From the NCBI RefSeq assembly GCF_026003995.1, contig NZ_BPIG01000005.1, positions 1-64,000 on the forward strand: a DNA stretch of 64,000 nt, read 5' to 3'. Both the position numbers and the translations under genes were made by a program. The notes below the pieces were generated by a model that saw only the letters and a program-made list of their open reading frames with translations, was not told the DNA's origin and searched no databases. The DNA comes from Tepidiforma sp. GTDB lineage: Bacteria > Chloroflexota > Dehalococcoidia > Tepidiformales > Tepidiformaceae. Numbering within the stretch: the stretch's first letter is position 1; each line of letters starts with the position of its first letter. Of this stretch, positions 13,601 to 22,886 are shown piece by piece.

Positions 13601-16600
13601 ATGACCCAGCCCAGCGACCCCGCCGCCCGCGCCGCGACGATGATCCGGCTGCTGACCGAAACGCTCGCCCCCTTCGTCGAGCGCACACTGAAGCAGGCCG
13701 GCGCCGGCTGGTGGACGAACTACGTCCTCCCCTTCGTCTCGCCGATCACCCGGCAGCAGCTGCCGCCGACGCCCCCGAAGGGGCCCGGCGCCCTCGCGAG
13801 GCTCGACCTCGCCGACCTCCTCTCCCTCATCATCCGGAACTGGGACACCGTGTTCCGGAGCCGCCTGCCCGCGGCGGCCCGCTCCTACGCCGAGGAGCTG
13901 CGCCAGTTCCGGAACGACTTCGCCCACATGCAGGCCAAAGGCCTTTCCGAGGCCGCCGTGCGCCGCGCCATCGATACGGCCGCGCTCCTCCTCGAGTCCA
14001 TCGACCGCTCCGCCGCCGCGGCCGTGCGCGCGCTGAACGAGGCGTCCGCGCCGACGCCTCCGCCGCCGCCCCCCGTCCCCGACCCGGAGCCGCCCTCCGG
14101 CGGGAAGACCGAGCCGCCCCCCGCGCCCCCGCCCGCCGGCCCGCCGGCGGCCTTCGCCGACCCGGGCCTGCGCCCCTGGCGCGAGCTCGTCGTCCCGCGG
14201 GAGGACGTCCGCGCCGGGCGCCTCACCCAGGGCCAGTTCGCCGCGGACCTCCACGAGGTCTACCGGAACAACCCGGAGGTCGGGAAGGAGTACACCGACC
14301 CGCGCGAGTTCTTCGACCGCACCTACGTGACCGCCGGCCTGCGCGACTTCCTCCGGACGGCGCTCCGCCGCCTCACCGGGCAGGGCGGCGACCCGGTCAT
14401 CCAGCTGAAGACGGGCTTCGGCGGCGGCAAGACGCACACCATGCTCGCCCTCTACCACATGGCCAAATCCGGCGCCGAGATCGTCAGCGACGTGCCCGTC
14501 CTGAAGGAGCTGAGCCAGGAGCTCGGGGTCAAAATCCCGAAGGCGAACGTCGCCGTCCTCGTCGGCACCAAGATCTCCGCCACCGCGCCCTTCGACGACG
14601 ACCCGGAGCTGAAGTCGCTCGGCATCAGCCTGAAGACGCTCTGGGGCCACATGGCGTGGCAGCTCGGCGGCTGGAACGCCTACAAGCTCGTGCAGACCGC
14701 CGACGAAACCGGCGTCGCCCCCGCCGACGAGATCCGCAAAGTGCTCGAGATGACGGCGCCCTGCATCGTCCTCATCGATGAGCTCGTCGCCTACGGCCGC
14801 AACCTGCCGACCGGCGCGGGCAAGCGGGTGCCCGGCGGCACGCTCGAATCGCTCCTCAGCTTCATCCACTCCCTCACCGAGATCGCGAAGGCGACGCCGA
14901 ACGTCATCATCGCTGCCTCCATCCCCGAATCGGATATGGAGATCGGCGGCGTCCAGGGCCAGCAGGTGCTCCAGCGCATCCAGCAGACCTTCGGCCGCAT
15001 CGAAACCGCGTGGCAGCCGGTCCAGCCGATGGAATCGTTCGAAGTCGTCCGGCGGCGGCTGTTCGAGCGCGTGGACCCCGACGCGCGCGACATGGTCGTC
15101 GCCGCCTTCACGAAGTACTACCGGGAACACCCGGCCGATTTCCCGCGGGAGACGCAGGAGCGGGAGTACGAGCAGCGGATGCGGGCGGCCTACCCCTTCC
15201 ACCCGGAGCTGTTCGACCGGCTCTACCAGGACTGGAACGGCGCCATTCCGCACTTCCAGTCGACCCGCGGCGTGCTGCGCCTGCTGGCGGGGGCCGTGCA
15301 GGCGATGTGGCGCGATAACGACCCCTCGGCGCTCATCATGCCGGCCACGCTCCGGCTCGATCTGCCGGTCGTACGCGAAGAGCTGATGCGCTATCTGCCG
15401 CCGGCCTTCCAGTCGGTCATCGATGCGGACGTCGAGGGGCCATCGTCGGAGGCGATGCAGATCGACCTCGCGAATCCGCGCTTCGGGAAGGTGCTCGCCG
15501 CGCGCGCCACCGCCCGGACGATCCTGCTCGGGAGCGTCCCCGGCAAGGCGGCGCCGGGGCTCGAGGACGTCCGCATCCGGCTCGGCGCCGCCCGCCCGGG
15601 CGAGCCGGTGGCCACCTACAACGACGTGCTCGCCCGCCTGAGCGAGCGGCTCCAGTTCCTCCATACGAGCGGGAGCCGGTACTGGTTCGAAGTGCGCCCC
15701 AACCTGAACAAGGCCGTGGCCGACCGCCTCAGCCGGATCAGCGACGACGATGCCCACGCCCTGCTCGAAGCCCGGCTGCGCGATGATGCGGACCGGGCCG
15801 GGTTCGCCGCGAAGCACGTCGCCCCCGCCTCCAGCGGCGACGTGCCCGATGAGGCCGAAGTCCGGCTCGTCGTCATCGCGCCGCGGCTCCCGCACCGCGC
15901 CGGCGAATCGGATTCGCCGGCCATGACGTGGGCGCGGGAGCTGCTGCAGAACCGGGGGAGCCAGCCCCGGCTGGCGCGGAACATGGTCGTCTTCGCCGCG
16001 CTCGATGCCGAAACCCACGCCCCCCTCGTCGAGGCTGCCAAGTCGTTCATCGCCTGGAAATCGATCTACGACGAACGGAAGCAGCTCAACCTGGACGACA
16101 CCCAGGTGCAGCAGGCGGCCGACGGCCGCGACCGGGCGGCCGCCGCCATCGCGGCGCTGCTGGAGAGCGGCTACCGGTGGGTCATCGTGCCGCACAGCCA
16201 GGCCGTACAGCGTGACGGGACCTGGACCGTCGAGCCCGAGCAGATGCGCGCCATCGACACCGCCGGCAAGCTCGGCGGCACCGGCTCGCTGGCGAAAAAA
16301 GTCATGGCCGCGCTCCAGGCGGACGAACTCCTGCTCGAATCGTGGTCACCCGTGTTCCTCACGCAGGAGCTCGAGCGCTGGTTCTGGCCGCAGGGGATGC
16401 AGCACATCGGCATCAAACAGCTCTGGGAAGAAAACCTCGCCCGGTACACCTATTTCCCGCGGCTGCTCAACCGGCAGGTGCTGCAGCGGACCGTCCAGGC
16501 CGGCGCGGCGGCGGAGGACTACTTCGGCTACGCCGATGGCTTCGCCGACGGCAAGTACCTCGGGCTCGCGTTCGGCTCGCGTCCCGCGGCCGTCAACATC

Positions 16601-16993
16601 GATGCGAGCGCCGTCATCGTGCGAAAGGAGGTCGCTGCGAAACACCAGGAAGCGAAAGCGAAGCCAGGTGATCCCGGGCCCCATGGGCCGGGGAATGGGC
16701 CGGGCGGGGGGCCGGGAGGTTCCGGCGGCCCAGGAGGCGGAGGCCCAGCGAGGCAGGAGCCGCGCCGGTTCCACGGTCAGGTGAAGCTGAACCCCCTGCG
16801 GGTCGCGGGCTCTGCCGCGCAGGTCGCCGATGAAATCATCCAGCATCTCGCGGACGTCCCCGACGCCGAGGTGGAGGTCATCCTGCTCGTCCAGGCGGAA
16901 TCGAAGGAGGGGTTCAGCCCCGAGGTGCGGCGCGTGGTGAGCGAGAACGCCGCCGCCCTGAAGTTCCAGTCCTGGGCCTTCGAAGAGGAGTGA
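13601..16993 (+). CDS. HEPN (Swt1-like) plus DUF499 P-loop ATPase (BrxC/PglY-related)
   Basis: A 1130-residue protein; ATG 13601 has AGGAG 8 bases upstream. Residues ~1-140 form a Swt1-like HEPN domain with an R-x4-H motif (RNDFAH, ~104-109), as in HEPN ribonucleases. A proline-rich linker (~150-190) leads to the DUF499 ATPase: Walker A GFGGGKTH near 272 and Walker B CIVLIDELV near 390. A Gly/Pro-rich linker near 1030 precedes a ~90-residue C-terminal module. DUF499 contains the BREX ATPase BrxC/PglY. It follows the methylase by 26 bases in one operon. The HEPN could be an RNase effector or only an interaction domain. Confidence 0.82.
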   Translation: MTQPSDPAARAATMIRLLTETLAPFVERTLKQAGAGWWTNYVLPFVSPITRQQLPPTPPKGPGALARLDLADLLSLIIRNWDTVFRSRLPAAARSYAEELRQFRNDFAHMQAKGLSEAAVRRAIDTAALLLESIDRSAAAAVRALNEASAPTPPPPPPVPDPEPPSGGKTEPPPAPPPAGPPAAFADPGLRPWRELVVPREDVRAGRLTQGQFAADLHEVYRNNPEVGKEYTDPREFFDRTYVTAGLRDFLRTALRRLTGQGGDPVIQLKTGFGGGKTHTMLALYHMAKSGAEIVSDVPVLKELSQELGVKIPKANVAVLVGTKISATAPFDDDPELKSLGISLKTLWGHMAWQLGGWNAYKLVQTADETGVAPADEIRKVLEMTAPCIVLIDELVAYGRNLPTGAGKRVPGGTLESLLSFIHSLTEIAKATPNVIIAASIPESDMEIGGVQGQQVLQRIQQTFGRIETAWQPVQPMESFEVVRRRLFERVDPDARDMVVAAFTKYYREHPADFPRETQEREYEQRMRAAYPFHPELFDRLYQDWNGAIPHFQSTRGVLRLLAGAVQAMWRDNDPSALIMPATLRLDLPVVREELMRYLPPAFQSVIDADVEGPSSEAMQIDLANPRFGKVLAARATARTILLGSVPGKAAPGLEDVRIRLGAARPGEPVATYNDVLARLSERLQFLHTSGSRYWFEVRPNLNKAVADRLSRISDDDAHALLEARLRDDADRAGFAAKHVAPASSGDVPDEAEVRLVVIAPRLPHRAGESDSPAMTWARELLQNRGSQPRLARNMVVFAALDAETHAPLVEAAKSFIAWKSIYDERKQLNLDDTQVQQAADGRDRAAAAIAALLESGYRWVIVPHSQAVQRDGTWTVEPEQMRAIDTAGKLGGTGSLAKKVMAALQADELLLESWSPVFLTQELERWFWPQGMQHIGIKQLWEENLARYTYFPRLLNRQVLQRTVQAGAAAEDYFGYADGFADGKYLGLAFGSRPAAVNIDASAVIVRKEVAAKHQEAKAKPGDPGPHGPGNGPGGGPGGSGGPGGGGPARQEPRRFHGQVKLNPLRVAGSAAQVADEIIQHLADVPDAEVEVILLVQAESKEGFSPEVRRVVSENAAALKFQSWAFEEE

Positions 16994-17127
16994 GGGGGCC
17001 ACTAAGTCGTCGTAATCGTTCGGGCTCGCCAATTGCTTGCGCAATGGAGCGATGGGTTCCTTCGCGTTGCAGACCGGAGGGGAAGCCGGTACAAAACGCC
17101 CGAATCAAGGACAGCGTGGGATGAGCA

Positions 17128-20100
17128 GTGCGGCCGCCTAACTACTTTGAAGCCCAGCAGCGACGACAAGGGGAACGCTGGACCCAGCTCGAAGGCGATC
17201 CCGGTCTTGCCGGGCCATGGCATCAACTGTTCCAGCAGGTACAAAGCCCGGCCCACGTTATCTCCGAACTGCTCCAGAACGCTGAGGACGCCGGGGCGAC
17301 CCGCGTCCGGGTCACGCTGGATGATGGAGTCTTCTGGTTCGAGCATGACGGAAGGGACTTCACCGAGTCGGATTTCGCCTCGATATGTGGTTTTGGGCTG
17401 TCGAACAAGCGCCATCTGCACACGATCGGTTTCCGGGGAATGGGCTTCAAGACTACCTTCAGCCTTGGGCCGTCGGTCTGGCTGGCGACGCCGACGCTTC
17501 GCGTCCGGTTCGATGCCGAGCGATTCACGCTGCCGCAGTGGGACCCGGACGCAGCCCCGCCCGGTCCCGGGATGACGGTCCGCGTGACCGTCCGACTGGC
17601 TGACGAGCAGCGCGCGGCGGCGGTTCTCCAAAGCCTGCACCGGTGGCGGGAAGCGCCTGCATCGATCCTGTTTTTCCGGAACCTGCGCGAGATCGATTTC
17701 GACGGCGTCCGGGTGGCGTGCGCCGACCTCGGGCGCGGCCCGGTGCCTGGCTCGCGGCGGCTGAGGCTCGAGGCGCGGCAGACGGCGGAGGTCGTTCGCT
17801 TCGAATCGACCCTGGCCGAAATGCCCCCGGAAGCGCTCGACGAAGTGCGGAAGGAGCGCCACGACCCCGGGTTCGAGCCGCCCGCCATCTCGGTCCAGGT
17901 TGTCCTTGGGCTCCCGGATCCTCAGCGGGCGTACGTGGTCCTGCCGACCGGAGCGCAGCTTCGATTGCCCTTCTCCGTCAACGCACCGTTCCTCCAGGAC
18001 CCCGGTCGTTTTGGAATCAAGGATGTAGCGGTTTCGCCGCTCAACCGCTGGCTCCTGCAGGAGGCGGGCCGGCTCGCCGCTGCTTCGCTCCTGGGCTGGC
18101 TGGGGGATGCTTCGCTGTCGCTCGCTGAGCGGGCACAGGCCTACGGACTGCTCCCGTCCCTGACTGCGGCGGAGGATGATGCACCGTCCGACCTGGTGCT
18201 CACGGCGATGAAGGCCGGGCTGGGCGGCGTGCCGATGGTACTCGCATCTCGGGGCGAGGTCCTGGCCGGAGACGAGGTCCTGGCTCCGCCGGCCGTCGCA
18301 CTGAGGGTTTGGGACGACCTCGAAGACCTCCGACGGGTGTTCCCTGGCCAGTGGCGCGACATCGTGGCATCGCAGGTGTCGCGGGGTGCGCTGTCGGCGC
18401 TCGAGAAGTGGGCGTCGCTCAAGGTTGCCACGCTCTCGGACTTGTGGCATGCGGTCTCTGTCCGACCCTCCGTCCCCAGGCCCGCATCCTTCGAGCGGCT
18501 GGCCCGGCTGCATGATGCCCTTTACGAGCATCGCGCCAGCCCATACGTACCGCCCGGTGAGTTGCAGCGCCTGGCGATTTGGCCCGTCGCGCAACGCCGG
18601 ACGCTCGTCGCTGGTGAACGGGTCGTCAACATCAAGGAGGGGAGCCTGCCGCCGGACCTGGCCGAATTGATCGGCGATGCGCTGCTCCCGCTCGATCCAC
18701 AGTGGCTCGAGTTCGTCGACGAGCTGGACGACGAGCGCATGAAGTCACGGCTGAAGGAGCTCTGCGGCTGGTGCAACCTCTCGCTCGCCGCTTCCCTGTC
18801 GGACCTCGCCAACCGGGCGTGGTCGATGCAGCGCGATGTCGCCAGCTCGAGCCGGCATCTCCTCATCCAGTGGGCGCGCGTACTGGCGCGTCACGATGTG
18901 GCGATGCCCGGGAACTTCCTGTTCGTCACCTCGGGCGGTTCGTTCGCAGGGCCTGACACGGTCCTCTTTCCTTTTGATGAAGATTTGCCTCAGTTTATGA
19001 CGGAAGATTTCGTGTCGAAAAATTCTTTGTCAGATGAATACTGGGCAAACATAGAAGGTAGACAAACAGAACGACTCAAGTCCTGGATTGCGAAGCAAAG
19101 ATCGCGCTTCGTAACGCTTCCGCCGTGGCATGATTTCGTGGAATGGTACGACAAACGATCTTTCTTGAGATTTTGCAAGGAAAGAAGAATTGAAGTTGGT
19201 CACGATTTTTATCGCAGTTTTAGTATAATTAGCATCTTCGACACAGACTTCGATAGCAGAAGTTTGGAGTCGATGGAAGAAGATACATGGAAATCTCCTG
19301 TACTTCTCAGTATTTGTCTTCGCAACTGGAGTCGAATATCTCAGAAGATGTTCGTTCACGTCACTGAGCGAGCATCCAATGGCGCCGAGCGGTCGGTTGC
19401 GATTGGTCAGTATCCGGCGAAGTGGATTCGGAGGCTCGCGGAACTGCCGTGCCTCCCGGACACCGAAGGTCGCCCGAGGATTCCCGCTGAACTGCTGATG
19501 CGAAATGAGCAGACCATTGCCTTCGCGGGCGTGGAGCCGTTCGTCCACGAGCACTACGACCGGGAAGAGTATCGGCCGCTCCTGCGTCTCCTCGGCGTGC
19601 GAGAGCGCGTCGGCGATGTCTCCGGGTTGCTCAGCCGCGTGCGGGCGCTCGCCAAAGCGCCGAGCCCGGAGCCGCTCCTTGGGGAGCTGAAGCGCTGGTA
19701 CGATGCACTCGCCCGGGCAATCGCCATCGACGAGGCTGCCCAGCTGGAGGCGGTTCGGCAGGCGTTTCACCAGGAGGCGCTCATTGCGACGGCCGAGCGA
19801 AGCTGGGCAAAGGCGTCAGAGGTCTTCCTCGATGCTGACGAAGCGCTCCCCGGGAGTACGGCCCTGGCGCCAATCCACGCAGCCGTCCGTGCCTCCCCGC
19901 TCTGGAGCCTGCTCGGAGTGCCCCAACGGCCCACGCTGGAGGCTGTGCTTGACTGGTTGCGCGGTCTCCCCTCGGACGGTGTGCTCGAAGGGACGAGCCT
20001 TGAGCGGGTTCGCCGGTCGATTGCGCAGATGCCTGCCGACGTCTGGCGAGCGTGCGGGCACTGGCTCTCGCTGGACGGCAGATGGACACCGATTTCGTGG

Positions 20101-21231
20101 TTCCACTACGCCTCAGGGGAGAAGCTCGCGCTCTACCCCGAGGTCGCGGCCAAGACCGCGGACTTTTCCATGCTCTCGGAAGCCCAGGTCACTCACGAGG
20201 CCTTCGGCGGCTTGCGCCGCATCGATGAGGAACTCACCTACCTCCCGCTGACCGGGCACCGGCTGCCCGCCGGCGGGCCCCAGCCGATCTGGGTGTCAGC
20301 ACTGGCGGATTGCCTTGCTCGGGTTCGGCTGCCGGAGCCTGCCGAACAGGAGCGGGTGCGCGCGCTGGCGCACGAACTCGCCCGGACGTCGTGGGTCCAG
20401 CTCGGGCAACACGTCGACCTCGAAGTCGCGCCTTTCCTCGACGGTCAGCAGGTGGGCAGAGGACGTTCCGCGCCGTGCGTCTGGGAGCGCGGGCGCGCCC
20501 CCCGGTTCCTGCTCCGTGGCGGCGATGTGCGCTCCTGCGGAAGCATCGCTGAAGAGCTGGGTGCGCCATTCGGGCTCAAAGAGCTCAAAGACGCGATCAC
20601 ATTTTGTGTGCTCCGTTCTTCGGATTTTATTCAAGAATATTTTCAAGCTGTTTTCGATCTTGAGGCGGAGACGGACTCCAGTGATCGGAATGTTCTGGAA
20701 AAGACCAATAAAGATCAGCTAGATGGATTTGCGGAAAGCGAGGTCGAAGGTTCCGTAGAGATTGTTGCGGCTATGAAAACCGCTAGTGCGCGGATAGATC
20801 GCTTAGAAAATCTCGCGGAAGTTGGAGGAAAAACAGATTTCGTTGAGTCGGGAAGGTCTTCCCGAAAGTCAACATCTAGTATCATCAAGGAGTACGCACT
20901 CAGCCAGGGGTTCGAAGAAGCAGATGACGGTGAAGGATTTGCCAGGGAGGATGGAAGCTTCATTGCGAAGGCGGATGGCCAGCATGGATGGAATTTCCAC
21001 GATGCGGGCAGAAGCAGTGAGCTGTCGATATATTTGGATGATCATGGCTTCCAGTACCCGGGCGTGGCGATGAGTGCGGACGCCTGGCATGCGATAGAAG
21101 CTGACCCTGCCGGTCACGGGTTGCTCGTGCCAGGTCCGAGGCTGTACACAGGCTCAGAGCTGCTCGAGATGCTCCGCGCGGGCGAGCTGGTCCTGGTTTC
21201 CCGCGCGTACTACCTGCGCGCCCGCACATAG
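17128..21231 (+). CDS. Sacsin-like GHKL (HATPase) large protein
   Basis: A 1367-residue protein. GTG 17128 is the only start near the N-terminus because an in-frame TGA lies at 17122. Residues ~30-230 are a sacsin-type GHKL ATPase: the N-box ELLQNAEDAGATRVRV near 47 and the glycine motif GFRGMGFKTTF near 103. The following ~1100 residues show no domain I can name. The last ~110 (HGWNFHDAGRSSELSIYLDD) may be a small defence-associated C-terminal domain. Segments 18.96-19.33 and 20.59-20.99 kb are far more AT-rich than the rest. Sacsin-like ATPases recur in defence islands. It is the last gene of the cluster, 134 bases after DUF499, so co-transcription is likely but unproven. Confidence 0.72.
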   Translation: MRPPNYFEAQQRRQGERWTQLEGDPGLAGPWHQLFQQVQSPAHVISELLQNAEDAGATRVRVTLDDGVFWFEHDGRDFTESDFASICGFGLSNKRHLHTIGFRGMGFKTTFSLGPSVWLATPTLRVRFDAERFTLPQWDPDAAPPGPGMTVRVTVRLADEQRAAAVLQSLHRWREAPASILFFRNLREIDFDGVRVACADLGRGPVPGSRRLRLEARQTAEVVRFESTLAEMPPEALDEVRKERHDPGFEPPAISVQVVLGLPDPQRAYVVLPTGAQLRLPFSVNAPFLQDPGRFGIKDVAVSPLNRWLLQEAGRLAAASLLGWLGDASLSLAERAQAYGLLPSLTAAEDDAPSDLVLTAMKAGLGGVPMVLASRGEVLAGDEVLAPPAVALRVWDDLEDLRRVFPGQWRDIVASQVSRGALSALEKWASLKVATLSDLWHAVSVRPSVPRPASFERLARLHDALYEHRASPYVPPGELQRLAIWPVAQRRTLVAGERVVNIKEGSLPPDLAELIGDALLPLDPQWLEFVDELDDERMKSRLKELCGWCNLSLAASLSDLANRAWSMQRDVASSSRHLLIQWARVLARHDVAMPGNFLFVTSGGSFAGPDTVLFPFDEDLPQFMTEDFVSKNSLSDEYWANIEGRQTERLKSWIAKQRSRFVTLPPWHDFVEWYDKRSFLRFCKERRIEVGHDFYRSFSIISIFDTDFDSRSLESMEEDTWKSPVLLSICLRNWSRISQKMFVHVTERASNGAERSVAIGQYPAKWIRRLAELPCLPDTEGRPRIPAELLMRNEQTIAFAGVEPFVHEHYDREEYRPLLRLLGVRERVGDVSGLLSRVRALAKAPSPEPLLGELKRWYDALARAIAIDEAAQLEAVRQAFHQEALIATAERSWAKASEVFLDADEALPGSTALAPIHAAVRASPLWSLLGVPQRPTLEAVLDWLRGLPSDGVLEGTSLERVRRSIAQMPADVWRACGHWLSLDGRWTPISWFHYASGEKLALYPEVAAKTADFSMLSEAQVTHEAFGGLRRIDEELTYLPLTGHRLPAGGPQPIWVSALADCLARVRLPEPAEQERVRALAHELARTSWVQLGQHVDLEVAPFLDGQQVGRGRSAPCVWERGRAPRFLLRGGDVRSCGSIAEELGAPFGLKELKDAITFCVLRSSDFIQEYFQAVFDLEAETDSSDRNVLEKTNKDQLDGFAESEVEGSVEIVAAMKTASARIDRLENLAEVGGKTDFVESGRSSRKSTSSIIKEYALSQGFEEADDGEGFAREDGSFIAKADGQHGWNFHDAGRSSELSIYLDDHGFQYPGVAMSADAWHAIEADPAGHGLLVPGPRLYTGSELLEMLRAGELVLVSRAYYLRART

Positions 21232-21468
21232 CGCGCGGGCTTCGCGCTCCGTCACCATCCGCTCGCCGGGGACGGCCCGGGCGATGGGGAGCTGGGCGGT
21301 GTCGTGGTTCCAGAGGACGACAGGGTTCCGGTCGTAGTGCTCGAAGCGCCAGCCGCGGGGTTCGATGACGGCGCCGTCGCGGGCGACGGCGGCGGTGCTG
21401 ATGACGGCCTGGACGCGGCGCTTCGCCGAGTCGATGCCGCGCACTTCGCCGAAAAGAAGCAGGCCCAT
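21154..21468 (-). pseudogene. HK97-type prohead protease, N-terminal fragment
   Basis: From ATG 21468, behind a strong GGAGG, the reading frame gives MGLLLFGEVRGIDSAKRRV, then VISTAAV, DRNPVVLWNHDT and LPIARA, the start of a phage prohead (U35-type) protease with the usual 'avoid heat/distance' strands. The similarity ends near 21245, just past the stop of the HATPase gene. The frame then runs antisense into that gene and stops at 21154. About two thirds of the protease is missing, marking a deletion or recombination junction. Confidence 0.65.
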
Positions 21469-21617
21469 GCGCACACCTCCCCCGCTGCGGGGTGATGGGC
21501 ACACAGGCCAGCGGGCTTTACGGGCCGCAGGAACGGACCAGGTGTGAAAACAGGTGATGGGATAATCGGGCCAAGCCGGTGATTGCAGCGGAGGTCACGC
21601 CTGGCTACATTCCCGGC

Positions 21618-22031
21618 ATGTTCATTCCCGGTGAGGAGTATTACCGTCCTGATATCCACCGGCTCTTCGGCGGGCAGGAGCGTCCCGGTATCTCGACGCC
21701 GTCGAAGGCACGCGCGGTGTTGTTATTCATGAGCCAGGGCGGTGAGGCCTTCGGCTACCGTGACGGATGGGATGCCGAGCGGGGAGAGTACCTTTACTAC
21801 GCCGAGTCGCGGTCGGGAGCTGATCGGATCATCGGCGGCAACCGTGCACTGGTTGACCACCGCCGGGAGGGGAAACAGCTGCATCTCTTTGAGTGGACTC
21901 GGCCTCGCTGGTATCGCTACATCGGCGAGATGGAGTACGCCGGCCACGAGTTCCGCGAAGGAGTCCCGGGTAGGGACGGCCGACCCCGGACGGCCATCGT
22001 GTTCCGCCTCCGGCCAGTGAGCCGCCGCTGA
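21618..22031 (+). CDS. Stand-alone ScoMcrA-type SRA domain protein
   Basis: A 137-residue protein from ATG 21618 (GTG 21579 is an in-frame alternative). It matches the SRA-like domain at the N-terminus of ScoMcrA-type HNH endonucleases: RPDIHRLFGGQ, GISTPSKA, DGWD, the GNRALVDHRREGKQLHLFE block, RYIGEMEYAGHE and TAIVFRL. Such domains read modified bases (5-methylcytosine, phosphorothioate context). No nuclease domain follows; a stop comes straight after the fold. It is opposite to the surrounding phage genes, so it is probably a later insertion: a modification reader without its own nuclease, or a truncated type IV enzyme. Confidence 0.7.
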   Translation: MFIPGEEYYRPDIHRLFGGQERPGISTPSKARAVLLFMSQGGEAFGYRDGWDAERGEYLYYAESRSGADRIIGGNRALVDHRREGKQLHLFEWTRPRWYRYIGEMEYAGHEFREGVPGRDGRPRTAIVFRLRPVSRR

Positions 22032-22062
22032 GCGTCGTGTCACCCGGCCCCCTACGCCCCGT

Positions 22063-22140
22063 TCACCGTCTTGCGGCGCGGGCGTGGAGGGCGCAGTAGC
22101 TGCCTTCGCAGAGCCGGCCGCAGTCGAGGCAGGTCATCAT
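22063..22140 (-). CDS. Tiny zinc-knuckle peptide (25 aa)
   Basis: ATG 22140 overlaps the stop of the upstream 46-residue gene (ATGA). The peptide reads MMTCLDCGRLCEGSYCALHA, then a basic tail. The C-x2-C...C-x2-H spacing resembles the start of phage HNH endonucleases, so it may be the front of a truncated HNH protein or a real micro-protein. Only the spacing and overlap support it. Confidence 0.4.
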   Translation of the reverse strand: MMTCLDCGRLCEGSYCALHARAARR

Positions 22141-22277
22141 TCGCGTCCCCCTCCCCGGCGGACGAGCGTCACGACGACTTCCTGCCGGGCGGCGTCGCCG
22201 GAGGCGCGGACGCCGACGATGCGCCAGCTGCGGAACGTCTGCGCGAGCCAGCCCCACGTCATCGCAGCGCGGCTCAC
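22137..22277 (-). CDS. Small phage protein, 46 aa
   Basis: GTG 22277 overlaps the RusA stop (GTGA) and its own stop overlaps the next ATG. It contains WGWLAQTFRSWRIVGVRASG, then a basic end. No family recognised. It is supported by its exact fit in a chain of overlapping genes. Confidence 0.4.
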   Translation of the reverse strand: MSRAAMTWGWLAQTFRSWRIVGVRASGDAARQEVVVTLVRRGGGRE

Positions 22278-22663
22278 TCCAGCACCTCCGCGCGGATGAG
22301 GACGCCGGGCCCGCCGTCCGGGTCGGCGGCGATGCGGCCGATTTCGAGCCAGCGCCAGCTGTCGTCCTCGATGAGGCCGGCGTCGCTCAGCCCGTCGATG
22401 AGCGGCTTCGCCGCCGCCAGCGCGTTGTCCGGGTCGTTCGGCCGGTAGAAGCCGTCGCGGCCGCCGGCGAGCCGGTAGGTGAGCGAGAGGCGGACGCGGG
22501 GGGCTATCGGCCAGCTGGAGCGCTCCAGCGCCTGCCGGGCGAGCGCGCCGACGAGCCAGCGGTAGCCGGCGAGCGCGCGCATCCGCGCCAGCCGGGAGGC
22601 GCGGAGGTTCGGCGAGGCCTCGGCCGGCGGCAGCGGCACTTCGAACTCGAGCACGTCACGCAT
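22274..22663 (-). CDS. RusA-like Holliday junction resolvase
   Basis: A 129-residue protein from ATG 22663, preceded by GGAGGGA. It carries the RusA core: a conserved acidic cluster in NDPDN, then KPLIDGLSDAGLIEDDSW. RusA nucleases cut four-way junctions and are common in phage replication modules. It sits downstream of the initiator and loader genes as expected. It overlaps the upstream gene by 8 bases. Confidence 0.8.
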   Translation of the reverse strand: MRDVLEFEVPLPPAEASPNLRASRLARMRALAGYRWLVGALARQALERSSWPIAPRVRLSLTYRLAGGRDGFYRPNDPDNALAAAKPLIDGLSDAGLIEDDSWRWLEIGRIAADPDGGPGVLIRAEVLE

Positions 22664-22886
22664 CGGACAGTCCCTCCTCGAGGAGCAGGTTCTCGATGGC
22701 GTCGATGAGCTGGCGCGCCTGCCGCGGCGTCAGCTCGGCGGCGGTGACGCGGAGGTAGCCGCCGGCGTACGGGTTGAGCACGGCCGAGAGCCGGAGGCGC
22801 GGCCGGCCGGCGGCGTCGCGGGCCGGCTCGAGGACGAGCGCGCGGCCTTCGCAGGCGACGGACTGGCGGCTGGCCGGCGCGGTCAT
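22656..22886 (-). CDS. Hypothetical phage protein, 76 aa
   Basis: ATG 22886 overlaps the stop of the helicase-loader gene (ATGA). The sequence ends in an amphipathic helix, LTPRQARQLIDAIENLLLEE. No family recognised. Its place between loader and resolvase suggests a replication or recombination accessory. Confidence 0.55.
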   Translation of the reverse strand: MTAPASRQSVACEGRALVLEPARDAAGRPRLRLSAVLNPYAGGYLRVTAAELTPRQARQLIDAIENLLLEEGLSDA

